The notes: a model not told the origin generated them from the sequence alone. 64,000 bases of DNA from Cognatundibacterium rivi (GCF_018139565.1 NZ_JAGSPK010000001.1:310001-374000), one strand, 5' to 3'; numbered from the stretch's first letter, positions 1-9,183 are shown. Made by a program: numbers and translations.

Positions 1-237
1 AGCATTGAGTGCCTGTTGCTCATGCAAATCTGCCTGCAGGCTGGCAATCTGGCTGTTTGCATTTGCCAGTGCCTGTTCTAGCAATAATGCCCGTTGTACT
101 AATAAGTAGCTTGCATCCGGTTGCTTGCTGACTGCCTCGCTGATCACGCTGGCGGCTTGTGGGTCTTTGGCAACGCCTTGAACCTGAACCAGTTGGGCGA
201 GAAAATTCTGTAAAACCTGCATTTCTTGTGGTGACAT
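1..237 (-). CDS. DUF2076 family protein, N-terminal part (runs off window)
   Basis: The 79 codons visible are the N-terminus; the rest lies beyond base 1. It begins MSPQEMQVLQNFLAQLVQVQ, followed by helical, Gln/Ala-rich sequence (LVQRALLLEQALANANSQIA). The pattern of a short helical head and then a QxLLLEQAL-type coiled segment is what I know from DUF2076 proteins of the cell envelope, which have no settled function. The start is supported by CAGGAGAAAA ending about 3 bases before the ATG. The family call is from memory and the C-terminal half cannot be checked. Confidence 0.65.
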   Translation of the reverse strand, partial: MSPQEMQVLQNFLAQLVQVQGVAKDPQAASVISEAVSKQPDASYLLVQRALLLEQALANANSQIASLQADLHEQQALNA

Positions 238-308
238 ATTTTTCTCCTGAAATAAGCGCTAGGCATACTATCTGGTCATGCCACGGCTTTTTTCAATGCA
301 GGTCTCTC

Positions 309-1832
309 TTAATGCTCGCGCAGTGCGCGCCGGTACTGTATTGCTTCCGCAACATGGGCTGAACTGATGTGATCTGCACCAGCCAGATCGGCAATCGTAC
401 GCGCGACTTTCAGCACACGGTGATAGGCGCGGGCCGACCAGTTAAATTTGCTCATGGCATTTTTCAGCAACTGATCTGCATTCCCATCCGGGCGGCAGTA
501 GGTATCAATTTCTGTGGTGGAAAGTAAATTATTGACCTTGCCTTGCCGCCGTTGCTGGCGTTCAAATGCGGCTTCTACCCGCTGCGCCACGACTGTGCTG
601 GATTCTCCGCTTGCTTGTTTCAACAGATCCTCGTGCGGTAGTGCCGCTACCTGAATCTGTAAATCGATACGGTCCAGCAAAGGGCCGGAAATTTTATCCT
701 GATAACGAGCGATAATATCCGGCGTGCAACGGCATTTGCCATTACTGTGGCCGAAGTAGCCGCACGGGCATGGATTCATGGCGGCGATGAGCTGAAAGCG
801 GGCCGGAAAGTCTGCTTGCCGGGCAGCGCGGGAAATAGTGATGTGCCCGGATTCCAGTGGTTCACGTAATACTTCCAGAACCCGTCGATCGAACTCTGGC
901 AGTTCATCAAGAAATAAAACACCCTGATGAGCCAGTGAAATTTCGCCCGGACGTGGCGTACCACCGCCACCAACCAGTGCAACGGCGGAGGCTGTGTGGT
1001 GTGGTGCACGAAAAGGGCGCGATTTCCATTTATCGATAGAGAAACCCGACGTCAGGGATTGTACTGCTGCTGATTCCAGTGCTTCCTGATCGGTCATGGA
1101 TGGCAGTATTCCCGGGAAACGGGCAGCCAGCATCGATTTTCCTGTCCCGGGTGGGCCGACCATCAGTACCGAATGATTCCCGGCAGCGGCAACCTCAAGT
1201 GCACGTTTTGCTTGCAACTGGCCTTTGACTTCGGAAAAATCAGGGTAGGTGCGACGTTGCATTGCGGCCTGTGGACGATGCCTCTGCAGCTTGTTTTCTT
1301 CGTCAACGGCGGCGAAGTGCGCACAAACCTGAAGCAGGGAGTCGGCCGGATAAATCGCCGCATCCGTTACCAAAGCAGCTTCATCGGCGTTGGCTCTGGG
1401 TAAAATAAATGCGGGTTCTGTGTGTCCGTCAGCTGTGCTTTTGCAGATCGCGAAGGTCATCGCCAGTGCACCACGGATGGGGCGTAATTCACCCGACAAT
1501 GATAATTCGCCAGCGAATTCGTATTGTGCGAGTGCGTCTGCGGGTATCTGTCCGGATGCTGCCAGTATGCCTAAGGCGATAGGCAAATCGAAACGGCCGG
1601 ATTCTTTGGGCAAATCTGCCGGCGCCAGATTGACCGTGATTCTTTTCGCTGGAAATTCAAAACGGGCATTTTGTAATGCTGCTCTGACGCGGTCCTTGGA
1701 CTCTTTTACTTCAGTTTCCGGGAGACCAACGATAGTAAAAGCGGGCAACCCATTCGCCAGATGGACTTCCACCGTCACTTGTGGAGCATCCATCCCATTG
1801 AGTGCGCGACTTTTAAGTACCGCCAGCGACAT
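309..1832 (-). CDS. comM: YifB/ComM family Mg-chelatase-like AAA+ ATPase
   Basis: 507 residues, the full length of the family. Order: N-terminal ribosomal-S5-like/LonC-type domain (about 20-125), then AAA+ ATPase with Walker A GPPGTGKSM near residue 227, Walker B LFLDELPEF near 310, and a C-terminal Mg-chelatase domain with the zinc-binding cysteines of NPCPCGYFG and CRC. In naturally transformable species ComM is a hexameric helicase that promotes branch migration during integration of transforming DNA; elsewhere it is housekeeping of uncertain role. It lies 15 bp downstream of ubiK on the same strand, probably co-transcribed. No sign of damage. Confidence 0.93.
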   Translation of the reverse strand: MSLAVLKSRALNGMDAPQVTVEVHLANGLPAFTIVGLPETEVKESKDRVRAALQNARFEFPAKRITVNLAPADLPKESGRFDLPIALGILAASGQIPADALAQYEFAGELSLSGELRPIRGALAMTFAICKSTADGHTEPAFILPRANADEAALVTDAAIYPADSLLQVCAHFAAVDEENKLQRHRPQAAMQRRTYPDFSEVKGQLQAKRALEVAAAGNHSVLMVGPPGTGKSMLAARFPGILPSMTDQEALESAAVQSLTSGFSIDKWKSRPFRAPHHTASAVALVGGGGTPRPGEISLAHQGVLFLDELPEFDRRVLEVLREPLESGHITISRAARQADFPARFQLIAAMNPCPCGYFGHSNGKCRCTPDIIARYQDKISGPLLDRIDLQIQVAALPHEDLLKQASGESSTVVAQRVEAAFERQQRRQGKVNNLLSTTEIDTYCRPDGNADQLLKNAMSKFNWSARAYHRVLKVARTIADLAGADHISSAHVAEAIQYRRALREH

Positions 1833-1847
1833 ATCCGGAGCGCCCTG

Positions 1848-2090
1848 TTATTCCGTTATCTGTGCTTCTAAAGCCGCGACACGTGCTTCCAGCGCTTCGA
1901 GCTTAGTGCGTGTCTTGGCCAGTACTTGTGCCTGTATATCAAATTCTTCCCGGGTGACCAGATCCAGTTTAGAGAAACCCTGAGTCATGATGGCTTTGAC
2001 GTTTTTTTCTATGTCTTTGGCTGGAGAGTTTTCCAGCGCCTGACTGATTTTTGCCTGTACATCACTGAAGAAATTTTGCTTATCCATCAT
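1848..2090 (-). CDS. ubiK: UbiK family ubiquinone biosynthesis accessory factor
   Basis: 80 residues with the family layout: a first helix (DKQNFFSDVQAKISQALENS), the conserved QGFSKLDLVTREEFDIQ segment, and a C-terminal coiled coil (LEALEARVAALEAQ). UbiK (YqiC, BMFP domain) binds UbiJ and is needed for efficient aerobic ubiquinone synthesis in Enterobacteria; that role is inferred here from family membership. The gene starts with two consecutive ATG codons and GGCAGGG precedes them. It reads away from the nitrogen operon promoter region. Confidence 0.88.
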   Translation of the reverse strand: MMDKQNFFSDVQAKISQALENSPAKDIEKNVKAIMTQGFSKLDLVTREEFDIQAQVLAKTRTKLEALEARVAALEAQITE

Positions 2091-2123
2091 ATCCCTGCCT
2101 GTATTTGTGAGTGAGTTTGCGAT

Positions 2124-2191
2124 TGCACATTACTAGTGCGAAAAAAGTGCAGCCATAAAACACATTGCATATCCCGCGTCAAAACGGTGCG
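2124..2191. promoter_or_regulatory. Two NtrC-like enhancer sites
   Basis: Site 1 (2124-2140) is TGCAC-N7-GTGCG, which differs from the NtrC consensus TGCAC-N7-GTGCA only in the last base. Site 2 (2175-2191), CGCGTCAAAACGGTGCG, matches the full consensus TGCACCAAAATGGTGCA at 12 of 17 positions by my alignment. The centres are 51 bp apart, about five helical turns, and lie 170-220 bp upstream of the sigma-54 promoter, a normal enhancer distance. This fits nitrogen control of the porin-glnK-amtB operon. Occupancy is inference. Confidence 0.72.
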
Positions 2192-2354
2192 AGATGGAGC
2201 GCCAGTATTTTATTTACCACTTCGCTATTAAACGGAAATCATAGCGTAAAGCTGCGGATGTGCCCACCAGCGTATTCATTTGATTGTATTCCTATACCTG
2301 ATTGTTATACCTCTTTGACTGCATTACAGACAGGCTGTATGTGAAAAAGTACAG

Positions 2355-2371
2355 TTGGCACGACTTCTGCT
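2355..2371 (+). promoter_or_regulatory. Sigma-54 (RpoN) promoter of porin-glnK-amtB
   Basis: TTGGCACGACTTCTGCT carries the invariant GG (2357-2358) and GC (2369-2370) separated by exactly 10 bases, and matches the -24 box YTGGCACG perfectly; the -12 box reads CTGCT instead of TTGCW. It is about 150 bp upstream of the porin start. With the NtrC-like sites upstream it makes a standard nitrogen-starvation promoter. Confidence 0.85.
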
Positions 2372-2521
2372 AATAGTGAAGCGTTCGTAACTTTTCGAAG
2401 TTCATTTCCTGCAAGGCCACGAACGATCTTCTGGCTTTGCGTACCGGTGGTTGATGAAGTGAGTTCAGTCCAGTTTCTTATACAAATCGATGTTTACTAT
2501 ATATAAACAAGGGGAAGCATA

Positions 2522-3268
2522 ATGAAAAAATCAGTACTCGCCGCTGCAGTGACCGCAACATTGTTAAGTAGTTTCGCTTACGCAGATGAGCCAAAACCAG
2601 ACAATGAATTGAGTTTTAACGTTGGCGTTGCCAGTGAATATCGTTATCGTGGGATCGCGCAGACACGCCTGGATCCAGCATTACAAGGTGGCGCTGACTA
2701 CACTCACAATCCTAGCGGTTTTTACGCCGGTACGTGGTTATCGACCATTAAATGGGTAAAAGATGCCGGTGGTAGCGGTGATGTTGAGTGGGATATTTAC
2801 GCCGGTAAAAAAGGCGAGATCACCAAAGATATCAGCTATGACGCCGGTGTCCTGACCTATGTGTATCTGTCCAATGGTTTGGATAAGATTCCGGGTTTTG
2901 TTGATGCGAACACGACTGAAATCTATGGTCAGATCGGTACTGGTCCTGTGTACGCGAAGTATTCTCACTCCGTGACAAATTTGTTCGGCTTTGTGAATAG
3001 CAAAAACAGCGGCTACCTGGATCTGGGGGCAAACATTGAGTTACCGGATGCGTACACGCTGAATTTGCATGTCGGCCGCCAGATGATTAAAAACAATTCG
3101 GCGTCTTCGTATAACGACTGGAAAGTCGGCGTGACAAAAGAATTCTTTGGTGTGAACTTCAGTCTGGCCGCAGTCGGTACTAATGCAGACAAAAAACTGT
3201 ATGTCACACCAGCGGGCAAATTTACCGGCAAGACCACCTTGTTGTTGACCGCCGTAAAAACTTTCTGA
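2522..3268 (+). CDS. TorF-type putative outer-membrane porin
   Basis: 248 residues. A cleavable signal peptide (MKKSVLAAAVTATLLSSFAYA|DE) is followed by alternating beta-strand sequence containing the family signature FNVGVASEYRYRGIAQT and ending in aromatic TAVKTF, as expected for an outer-membrane barrel. The family (Gcw_chp/TIGR02001) is found beside glnK-amtB in many betaproteobacteria; the permeant is unknown, and transport of ammonium or nitrogen compounds is inference from context. First gene of the operon, with AAGGGGAAG before its ATG and glnK 14 bp after its stop. Confidence 0.85.
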   Translation: MKKSVLAAAVTATLLSSFAYADEPKPDNELSFNVGVASEYRYRGIAQTRLDPALQGGADYTHNPSGFYAGTWLSTIKWVKDAGGSGDVEWDIYAGKKGEITKDISYDAGVLTYVYLSNGLDKIPGFVDANTTEIYGQIGTGPVYAKYSHSVTNLFGFVNSKNSGYLDLGANIELPDAYTLNLHVGRQMIKNNSASSYNDWKVGVTKEFFGVNFSLAAVGTNADKKLYVTPAGKFTGKTTLLLTAVKTF

Positions 3269-3273
3269 AATGA

Positions 3274-3621
<348 letters not shown>

Positions 3622-3642
3622 TCCGCACACTAGGGAGTTCAT

Positions 3643-5226
3643 ATGAAAAAAGTACTGAAGAGCATGCTGGTTGCGGGAGCATTTCTCGCCTCCATAGGGA
3701 TGACAGCGACGGCGTGGGCTGACGATGCTCCAGCCAAAGCAGATGCCATTGCCGCATCTGCAGTCGCCACCAGTGCCTCGGCACCAGCCGTGACGGAGGC
3801 TGCGGCTGCTTCGGCGGCGGCACCAACTGCACCAACGGTAGCTCCAGCCGCAGCGGCCGCTTCTACGGCAGATGCTGCACCGGTGGCAGCAGCACCCGTG
3901 CCAAATAAAGGCGACACTGCATGGATGCTGGTTGCTACCTTGTTGGTGATTCTGATGACGTTGCCAGGTCTGGCATTGTTCTATGGTGGTCTGGTTCGTT
4001 CTAAAAACATGTTATCGATATTGGTGCAGGTTTTCATGATTTTTGCCGTGATCATCGTTTTATGGTGCATCTATGGTTATTCGCTGACCTTTACCGAAGG
4101 TGGTAAGTTTATCGGCTCGTTCGACCGTCTGTTCCTGAAAGGGATCTGGGATCCTGCTAAGGCGACCTTCTCCACTGCCGCAACATTCAGCAAAGGCGTT
4201 GTGATTCCTGAGTTTGTGTATGTCGCGTTCCAGGCAACTTTTGCCGCAATCACTTGTGCGCTGATCATCGGTGCATTTGCTGAACGTGCGAAATTTACAG
4301 CGGTCTTGTTGTTCGTCGTGCTGTGGTTCACGTTCAGCTATCTGCCAGTCGCCCACATGGTCTGGTTCTGGACTGGTCCTGATGCGATTAAAGACGCAGC
4401 AACGCTGGCAACAGAAACAGCCAAAGCGGGTTTCCTGTTCCAGAAAGGTGCGTTGGATTTTGCTGGCGGTACAGTGGTACACATTAATGCCGCAGTTGCT
4501 GGTCTGGTTGGTGCTTTCCTGATCGGTAAACGTGTTGGTTACGGCAAAGAATCGATGGCGCCGCATTCTCTGACGATGACCATGATAGGTGCGTCTTTGT
4601 TGTGGGTGGGCTGGTTTGGTTTCAATGCTGGTTCAGCATTGGAAGCAGGCGATATCGCAGCGCTGGCATTCATCAATACTTTGCTGGCAACTGCAGCAGC
4701 GACAGTATCCTGGGTCTTTGGTGAATGGATGTCTAAAGGTAAGCCATCCATGCTGGGCGGCGCATCTGGTGCGGTTGCTGGTCTGGTTGCGATTACACCA
4801 GCATGTGGCTTCGTTGGACCGATGGGTGCGTTAATCATTGGTTTGCTGGCAGGTATTGTCTGCTTGTGGGGCGTGAATGGTCTGAAACGTCTGATCGGTG
4901 CGGATGATTCTCTGGATGTCTTCGGTGTGCACGGCGTCGGCGGTATTCTCGGTGCTTTGCTGACAGGCGTATTTGCTTCGCCATCCTTAGGCGGTCAGGG
5001 TATTTTTGATTACGTTGCTAACAAAATGTCTGCCGATCCTTATTCCATTATCGATCAGGTGACGACACAGGCAACAGCGGTCGGCGTCACCATTCTGTGG
5101 TCGGCAGTGGTTTCCGTAATCGCGTACAAACTGGTTGATCTGGTGGTTGGTTTGCGTGTCCCTGAAGATGAAGAACGTGAAGGTCTCGATATCACCAGCC
5201 ATGGTGAGTCTGCCTACCACTCTTAA
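3643..5226 (+). CDS. amtB: Ammonium transporter AmtB with Ala/Pro-rich N-terminal extension
   Basis: 527 residues, longer than the usual 400-430. A signal peptide (about 1-26, ending TAWA) is followed by about 60 Ala/Pro/Thr-rich residues before the first channel helix (DTAWMLVATLLVILM). The channel core is intact: FYGGLVRSKN, the two pore histidines in GGTVVHINAAVAGL and FGVHGVGGILGA, and the signature around DFAGG. Trimeric inner-membrane channel for ammonium, gated by GlnK. ATG is preceded by AGGGAG. A strong hairpin terminator closes the operon. Confidence 0.96.
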   Translation: MKKVLKSMLVAGAFLASIGMTATAWADDAPAKADAIAASAVATSASAPAVTEAAAASAAAPTAPTVAPAAAAASTADAAPVAAAPVPNKGDTAWMLVATLLVILMTLPGLALFYGGLVRSKNMLSILVQVFMIFAVIIVLWCIYGYSLTFTEGGKFIGSFDRLFLKGIWDPAKATFSTAATFSKGVVIPEFVYVAFQATFAAITCALIIGAFAERAKFTAVLLFVVLWFTFSYLPVAHMVWFWTGPDAIKDAATLATETAKAGFLFQKGALDFAGGTVVHINAAVAGLVGAFLIGKRVGYGKESMAPHSLTMTMIGASLLWVGWFGFNAGSALEAGDIAALAFINTLLATAAATVSWVFGEWMSKGKPSMLGGASGAVAGLVAITPACGFVGPMGALIIGLLAGIVCLWGVNGLKRLIGADDSLDVFGVHGVGGILGALLTGVFASPSLGGQGIFDYVANKMSADPYSIIDQVTTQATAVGVTILWSAVVSVIAYKLVDLVVGLRVPEDEEREGLDITSHGESAYHS

Positions 5227-5299
5227 TGCAGGAATGAAATTGTTGTAGTAAAGCTAGTATCCTCAGTGCATGAAACAGAGCGCATGCGACTGATTTACA

Positions 5300-5334
5300 A
5301 GCGGTTTGGCCACACAGCCAGACCGCTTTTTTTT
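5300..5334 (+). terminator. Rho-independent terminator of the amtB operon
   Basis: AGCGGTTTGGC (5300-5310) pairs with GCCAGACCGCT (5317-5327), with one G-T pair, around a 6-base loop, followed by a run of T. Confidence 0.88.
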
Positions 5335-5370
5335 GTTTGTAAAAGATGAAAAACGATGGTGTCACGCTGC

Positions 5371-5405
5371 AAAAAAAAACACCGGCAAATGTGCCGGTGT
5401 TTTTG
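5371..5405 (-). terminator. Terminator between convergent amtB and TPR genes (may work both ways)
   Basis: CACCGGCA (5380-5387) and TGCCGGTG (5392-5399) form a perfect 8-bp stem with a 4-base loop. It is flanked by an A-run on the left and T-run on the right, so it can end transcription from either side. Confidence 0.85.
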
Positions 5406-5425
5406 ATTCGAATGAAGTCTGCTTT

Positions 5426-6703
5426 TTATTTTGCTTCAGCAGGACGAACGTAAGTCCACAGGCGGGCAAGATCAGCAGCGCCATCTGTACCCTGAATGGA
5501 TTTGAACACTTCCAGCGCTTTATCGCGATTGCCTGATTGCAGGTAAGCCATACCGAGGTGAAGTTTTGCTTCTTCCATCGATTTCAGACCACCCTTGGCA
5601 ATGCCTTGCTCCATCAGTGCAATGCCTTTTTCTGCCTGTGCATTGATCACGTAGTTGTAACCGATGTTCACCAGGCCTGTGCCTGTTTTGGCATTTTTAG
5701 CAGAAGTCTCACCGGCATCCAACGTTTTAATATCTTCTGCCGCTTGCTTGTACACGCGATCACGCAATTGCTTATGTTTCGCAGCTTCTTTTCCTGTGCC
5801 CAGCAAACCAGAAGCGTAGCCAGCGTCTATCGTCGTTTTTGCTTCTGCTGGCAAACCTGCGAGCAAGGCCAGCTCGGCCATTTCTACGTATTGTCCGGCA
5901 TCATCGATATTTTTTGTGACTAACAGCAGGCGGTACAAGTCAAGACGCAGGCGATCAGAGAAACCTGGTTTGTGTTCAGTACGGTAAATCAGATCACCCC
6001 AGTATTCTCGGGTCGGATAGTGCTGAACCACGCGCTCTAATACTGCCGCGTAACCAGCGGTATCTTTCAGTTGCTGGTAGCTACTGGCCAGCAGACGCAG
6101 ATTTTCTTCCGATGGAATACGCTTTGCACTTTCATCTTCGGCCAGCATGACGTTCAGTTGCTTGATTGCGCTGTTGAAATCATTTTTCAGATAGTAGCCG
6201 CGGGCCACCATATTTTTGACCTGCGCATTGCTGTTATCTTTTTCGAGATAACGTTTTGCCCACAGGATGGCCTGATCATATTTTTTTTCGTTGTAATACG
6301 TACCGGCAAGGCCCTCGATCAGACGCAGTTTTTCAGCATCTTTCAGAAATTCTGAACTGACCATTCCCTCAAATGCTGTCGCCAACTGATCGGTATTGTT
6401 GGTACCGGAAGCAATGACCGCATTCAGGCGATGCAGAGCAAAGGTTTCATAGGCAGTTTTGTTCTCAAAGGCATTCAGTTCATTCACTTTATCCTGCGCT
6501 TCTTTGTACTGCTTTTTCTCAAGCAATTCCTGGACTTCAGTTAATGGTTTCACCATTTCTTTACGAACAACAGACTTTTTGGCCAGTTCCGCAGCTTTGT
6601 CGGCCGCTTCATCTGCATGCGCTACGCCAGCGGTGACTGGGGCAATGCCTGTGCCGAGTGCTGCAAACATCATCGCAGCGAACAGAAAAGAGATTTTTTT
6701 CAT
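5426..6703 (-). CDS. Exported tetratricopeptide-repeat protein
   Basis: 425 residues from the ATG at 6703, chosen because it opens a clean signal peptide (MKKISFLFAAMMFAALG..., cut near AHA|DE); the frame stays open 13 codons upstream. The mature part is alpha-helical with repeated TPR-like pairs (QVKNMVARGYYLKNDFNSAI, AKLHLGMAYLQSGNRDKAL). Predicted periplasmic scaffold with no catalytic motif. It is transcribed alone towards the bidirectional terminator. I do not recognise a specific function. Confidence 0.8.
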   Translation of the reverse strand: MKKISFLFAAMMFAALGTGIAPVTAGVAHADEAADKAAELAKKSVVRKEMVKPLTEVQELLEKKQYKEAQDKVNELNAFENKTAYETFALHRLNAVIASGTNNTDQLATAFEGMVSSEFLKDAEKLRLIEGLAGTYYNEKKYDQAILWAKRYLEKDNSNAQVKNMVARGYYLKNDFNSAIKQLNVMLAEDESAKRIPSEENLRLLASSYQQLKDTAGYAAVLERVVQHYPTREYWGDLIYRTEHKPGFSDRLRLDLYRLLLVTKNIDDAGQYVEMAELALLAGLPAEAKTTIDAGYASGLLGTGKEAAKHKQLRDRVYKQAAEDIKTLDAGETSAKNAKTGTGLVNIGYNYVINAQAEKGIALMEQGIAKGGLKSMEEAKLHLGMAYLQSGNRDKALEVFKSIQGTDGAADLARLWTYVRPAEAK

Positions 6704-6831
6704 GAAATATCCGGTAAAAAATGAACATGACCGCATGGACACGGTTATTACTTAGCATCACTCTCAGCCATTCATTTTGTCTGGCTGTGGATGGGGCGAA
6801 CAGCGAATTATAACTGAGCCTGCGATCGTGC

Positions 6832-7422
6832 TCACCACTTGCAGCCGGTATCGACGACAGTGCTGACGGCGAGCGGAATAATCGCCAGCAAACCCACGCC
6901 TGAATAGGCTTTCAGGCAGTCTTTACGTTCGGCTTTTTTGGTGCCGTCGGCCAGCTTCTGTTCAAAACCCTCGTCACGTCGATGACTTTGCTGGATTTTT
7001 TCTATGGTTCCGGCTTGGCGCTGTTTGTCGATCGCTAATGCGGATCGTTTCAAATCGTCCAGATTCAGGCGCGGTTCTTCGGCGCTGGTGACGGCTGGCG
7101 TGCTGACGCTTGCGTTACTCTCTGCGGCAGGATTCAGCGTGATCGCATTGGCCTTTTCAGGCGTTTTATTGAGCGGTATGGGATTGATGCGTTTCGGTGC
7201 TGTCGGCAGATTTTTTTCTGGCGGCGCTGAACTTACTTCGGGAATGCGCGGTGTTTGTAGGTCAATCAATTGCAGATAACGCATTTCGTTTGCTTCGGTG
7301 CGACCTCTTATCCAGTGCTGATGTTGCCAGCCGAGCCACAAGACACCATGTACCAATAACATCAGCACCAACGCGACTGCGCGGCGGGTGAAGGTCAGGG
7401 GTTTGTGCAGCTGAAATTGCAT
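6832..7422 (-). CDS. Inner-membrane anchored protein of unknown function
   Basis: 196 residues from the ATG at 7422, preferred over one 8 codons upstream because AGGAA lies 6 bases before it. One transmembrane helix near the N-terminus (AVALVLMLLVHGVLWLGW), then a Pro/Ala/Asn-rich linker, a charged helical segment (KQRQAGTIEKIQQSHRRDE) and a C-terminal hydrophobic stretch ending in DTGCKW, with a second Cys in DCLKAY; the two Cys could pair. Topology suggests a TonB-like periplasmic stalk, but there is no TonB C-terminal domain. Function unknown. Confidence 0.7.
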   Translation of the reverse strand: MQFQLHKPLTFTRRAVALVLMLLVHGVLWLGWQHQHWIRGRTEANEMRYLQLIDLQTPRIPEVSSAPPEKNLPTAPKRINPIPLNKTPEKANAITLNPAAESNASVSTPAVTSAEEPRLNLDDLKRSALAIDKQRQAGTIEKIQQSHRRDEGFEQKLADGTKKAERKDCLKAYSGVGLLAIIPLAVSTVVDTGCKW

Positions 7423-7495
7423 GGCATTTCCTGTTGCATTGAACATGGCACTCAGACCAGCCGCTTTTAATAAAAGTTCAATAGTCTTATATACC

Positions 7496-7573
7496 GGGGG
7501 GAGTATCTGTGAAGTTGCCTCTGAAGGTCAATTAATATAAAGAGAATTCTATGTTGATGGGTGATACTCCCCC
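7496..7573. repeat. 78-bp element with GGGGGAGTAT inverted ends (copy 1)
   Basis: GGGGGGAGTAT (7496-7506) faces ATACTCCCCC (7564-7573) across about 57 bases that include TATAAAGAGAATTC. The same arrangement occurs at 42468-42534. It could be a REP/BIME-like unit, a small MITE or a structured RNA; no target-site duplication is evident. Confidence 0.6.
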
Positions 7574-7577
7574 ATTT

Positions 7578-7880
7578 TTAAGATGTGCGGTGTTGCACCA
7601 GTATCCAGGGCTTGACTACGACCGTCCATAATTCCAATTCATTTTCCAGCCAGACTTTGGCTTGCTCATCGCTGACTTTATACAAGCGGCCTGTACTCAG
7701 GAGCGACTGAATTTCGGATGCATTATCGTTTGCCATGTGCAGCGCAACTTCGACTAAATCGAGATCCGGTGCAATGGCAAGCACGTTACCGGAGGCAAAA
7801 TGTTTAAGGAGTTCGCTCCAGGGAAAAAGCGCTGTTTCCTGATTGATTTTTGTACGCAGAGGGTCGGTAGCAGAAGACAT
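7578..7880 (-). CDS. DUF2288 family protein
   Basis: 100 residues matching the family pattern: TKINQETALFPWSELLKHFA, then the conserved IAPDLDLVEVALHMANDN, and a C-terminal WTVVVKPWILVQ. Small soluble protein without known function. Monocistronic here, with the inverted repeat element directly downstream. Similar length and C-terminal Trp-rich end in known members support completeness. Confidence 0.85.
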   Translation of the reverse strand: MSSATDPLRTKINQETALFPWSELLKHFASGNVLAIAPDLDLVEVALHMANDNASEIQSLLSTGRLYKVSDEQAKVWLENELELWTVVVKPWILVQHRTS

Positions 7881-8021
7881 AAGAATGGAAAACGGTAAAA
7901 AATATTTAGAAATGCGATTCAGAAATGTGCTTCAGAAGTATGGTTCAAAAGTATGGCATCAGCTCGGGTGTCATGATACCTAAACTGTCGCTGTGTCGGC
8001 ACCATCGTTTGAAACACCGCA

Positions 8022-8603
8022 TCAGGAGATGATATGAACCTGGCCTTTCAGCATTTCGGTCAGCTCATCGATAAACGAGGTGATCTGTTTTTCTTTCATG
8101 CTGAGCTGCATTTGTGTGGATTCGGTGTAGCTGACCTCAAGCACTTGCGCCTGATATTTTTCAATCAAGCGCCGCACCTGAGATTCATCTGCAAATGCAA
8201 TACTGAACATGATGTCTGCCATCGTTTCGACGGCGATCAGTTGCGCAGTTTTAAATGCATCGGAAATTGCCTGTCCATAGGCGCGCGTCAATCCCCCGGC
8301 ACCTAATTTGGTACCGCCCCAGTAACGGACAACCACCGCAAGCACGTTGGTGACATCTTTGTGTACCAATACGTTGTACATCGGTTTGGCGGCGGTACCC
8401 GATGGTTCGCCATCGTCATCCAGACCTGAGTCGCCTGTACAAACCAGCGCCCAGCAGACATGCACGGCACCCGGATGCTGCGCGCGGATATCCGCCAGAC
8501 GGGCGCGCGCTTCAACACGGGTGTGCAGTGGATACAACTGACCCAGAAAGCGGCTTTTTTTTATTTCTATCTCCGCGAAAGCGGGTGCTGCCAGTTGATA
8601 CAT
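8022..8603 (-). CDS. yigZ: YigZ/IMPACT family protein
   Basis: 193 residues. The N-terminal UPF0029/IMPACT domain is clear: IKKSRFLGQL, then DDGEPSGTAAKPMYNVL and VVVRYWGGTKLGAGGLTRAYG. The C-terminal DUF1949 ferredoxin-like domain follows (about 130-193). Relatives affect translation control in eukaryotes (binding Gcn1) and have a poorly defined role in bacteria. Stands alone on the minus strand, full length and undamaged. Confidence 0.93.
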   Translation of the reverse strand: MYQLAAPAFAEIEIKKSRFLGQLYPLHTRVEARARLADIRAQHPGAVHVCWALVCTGDSGLDDDGEPSGTAAKPMYNVLVHKDVTNVLAVVVRYWGGTKLGAGGLTRAYGQAISDAFKTAQLIAVETMADIMFSIAFADESQVRRLIEKYQAQVLEVSYTESTQMQLSMKEKQITSFIDELTEMLKGQVHIIS

Positions 8604-8722
8604 GGAATTGACGAAGAAAATGAAGACAGAAACTGAATACTGGAACTGTCAGCAGAAAACGACAGCAGTTTTTGTCAGTGCTTACTATGCGCAGAAGCGC
8701 AGCAAAGACCAGCTGCTTTCGT

Positions 8723-9154
8723 TTATTGAATCACAAAATTAACAAAGAAAATATCTGTCACGCCATCGTGTTCTTTGACGTCGAGTACACGATTAATTCT
8801 TTCCTTGATTTCATCGATCAGCTCATTTTTACCTTCGGCGGTCTGAATCTGTGTCGATTCTTTTCCGCTGAGTAACATGATCAATGAATGACGTACGACC
8901 GGCATCATCAATTTAACTTTGTCAGCGATTTCAGGTTTCGCTAATTGCAGAGTAATGCCGATTTGCAGATAACGGTCAAAGCTAGATAGATTGACGATGA
9001 TAGGTTCCAGCGCGGCGGTTGCTGCACCGGCAGACGCACTGGCTTCTTTGCCGCCGGAATTGGCGATCGCATGGCCGGATAACAGCGTGAAAATACAAAA
9101 AATGCTGGTGAAAATCGCTTTTGATAAAAAAATGGAGCGTCTGTTATTGGCCAT
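8723..9154 (-). CDS. FliL-like exported protein
   Basis: 143 residues. N-terminal signal or anchor (AIFTSIFCIFTLLSGHAIAN) followed by the FliL core: LEPIIVNLSSFDRYLQIGITLQ, a helical PVVRHSLIMLLSGKE segment, and a C-terminal VTDIFFVNFVIQ strand. FliL proteins associate with the flagellar stator and are stomatin-like. No flagellar genes are near, so this may be a stand-alone paralogue; the family call is firmer than the function. Confidence 0.72.
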   Translation of the reverse strand: MANNRRSIFLSKAIFTSIFCIFTLLSGHAIANSGGKEASASAGAATAALEPIIVNLSSFDRYLQIGITLQLAKPEIADKVKLMMPVVRHSLIMLLSGKESTQIQTAEGKNELIDEIKERINRVLDVKEHDGVTDIFFVNFVIQ

Positions 9155-9183
9155 AATGAAATTCCGGAAATCTTGTTTTTATA

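Noticed and set aside
1390..1983. 197-codon plus-strand frame
   Set aside because: Antisense to comM and ubiK, Ser/Ala-rich composition typical of a shadow frame, no ribosome site.
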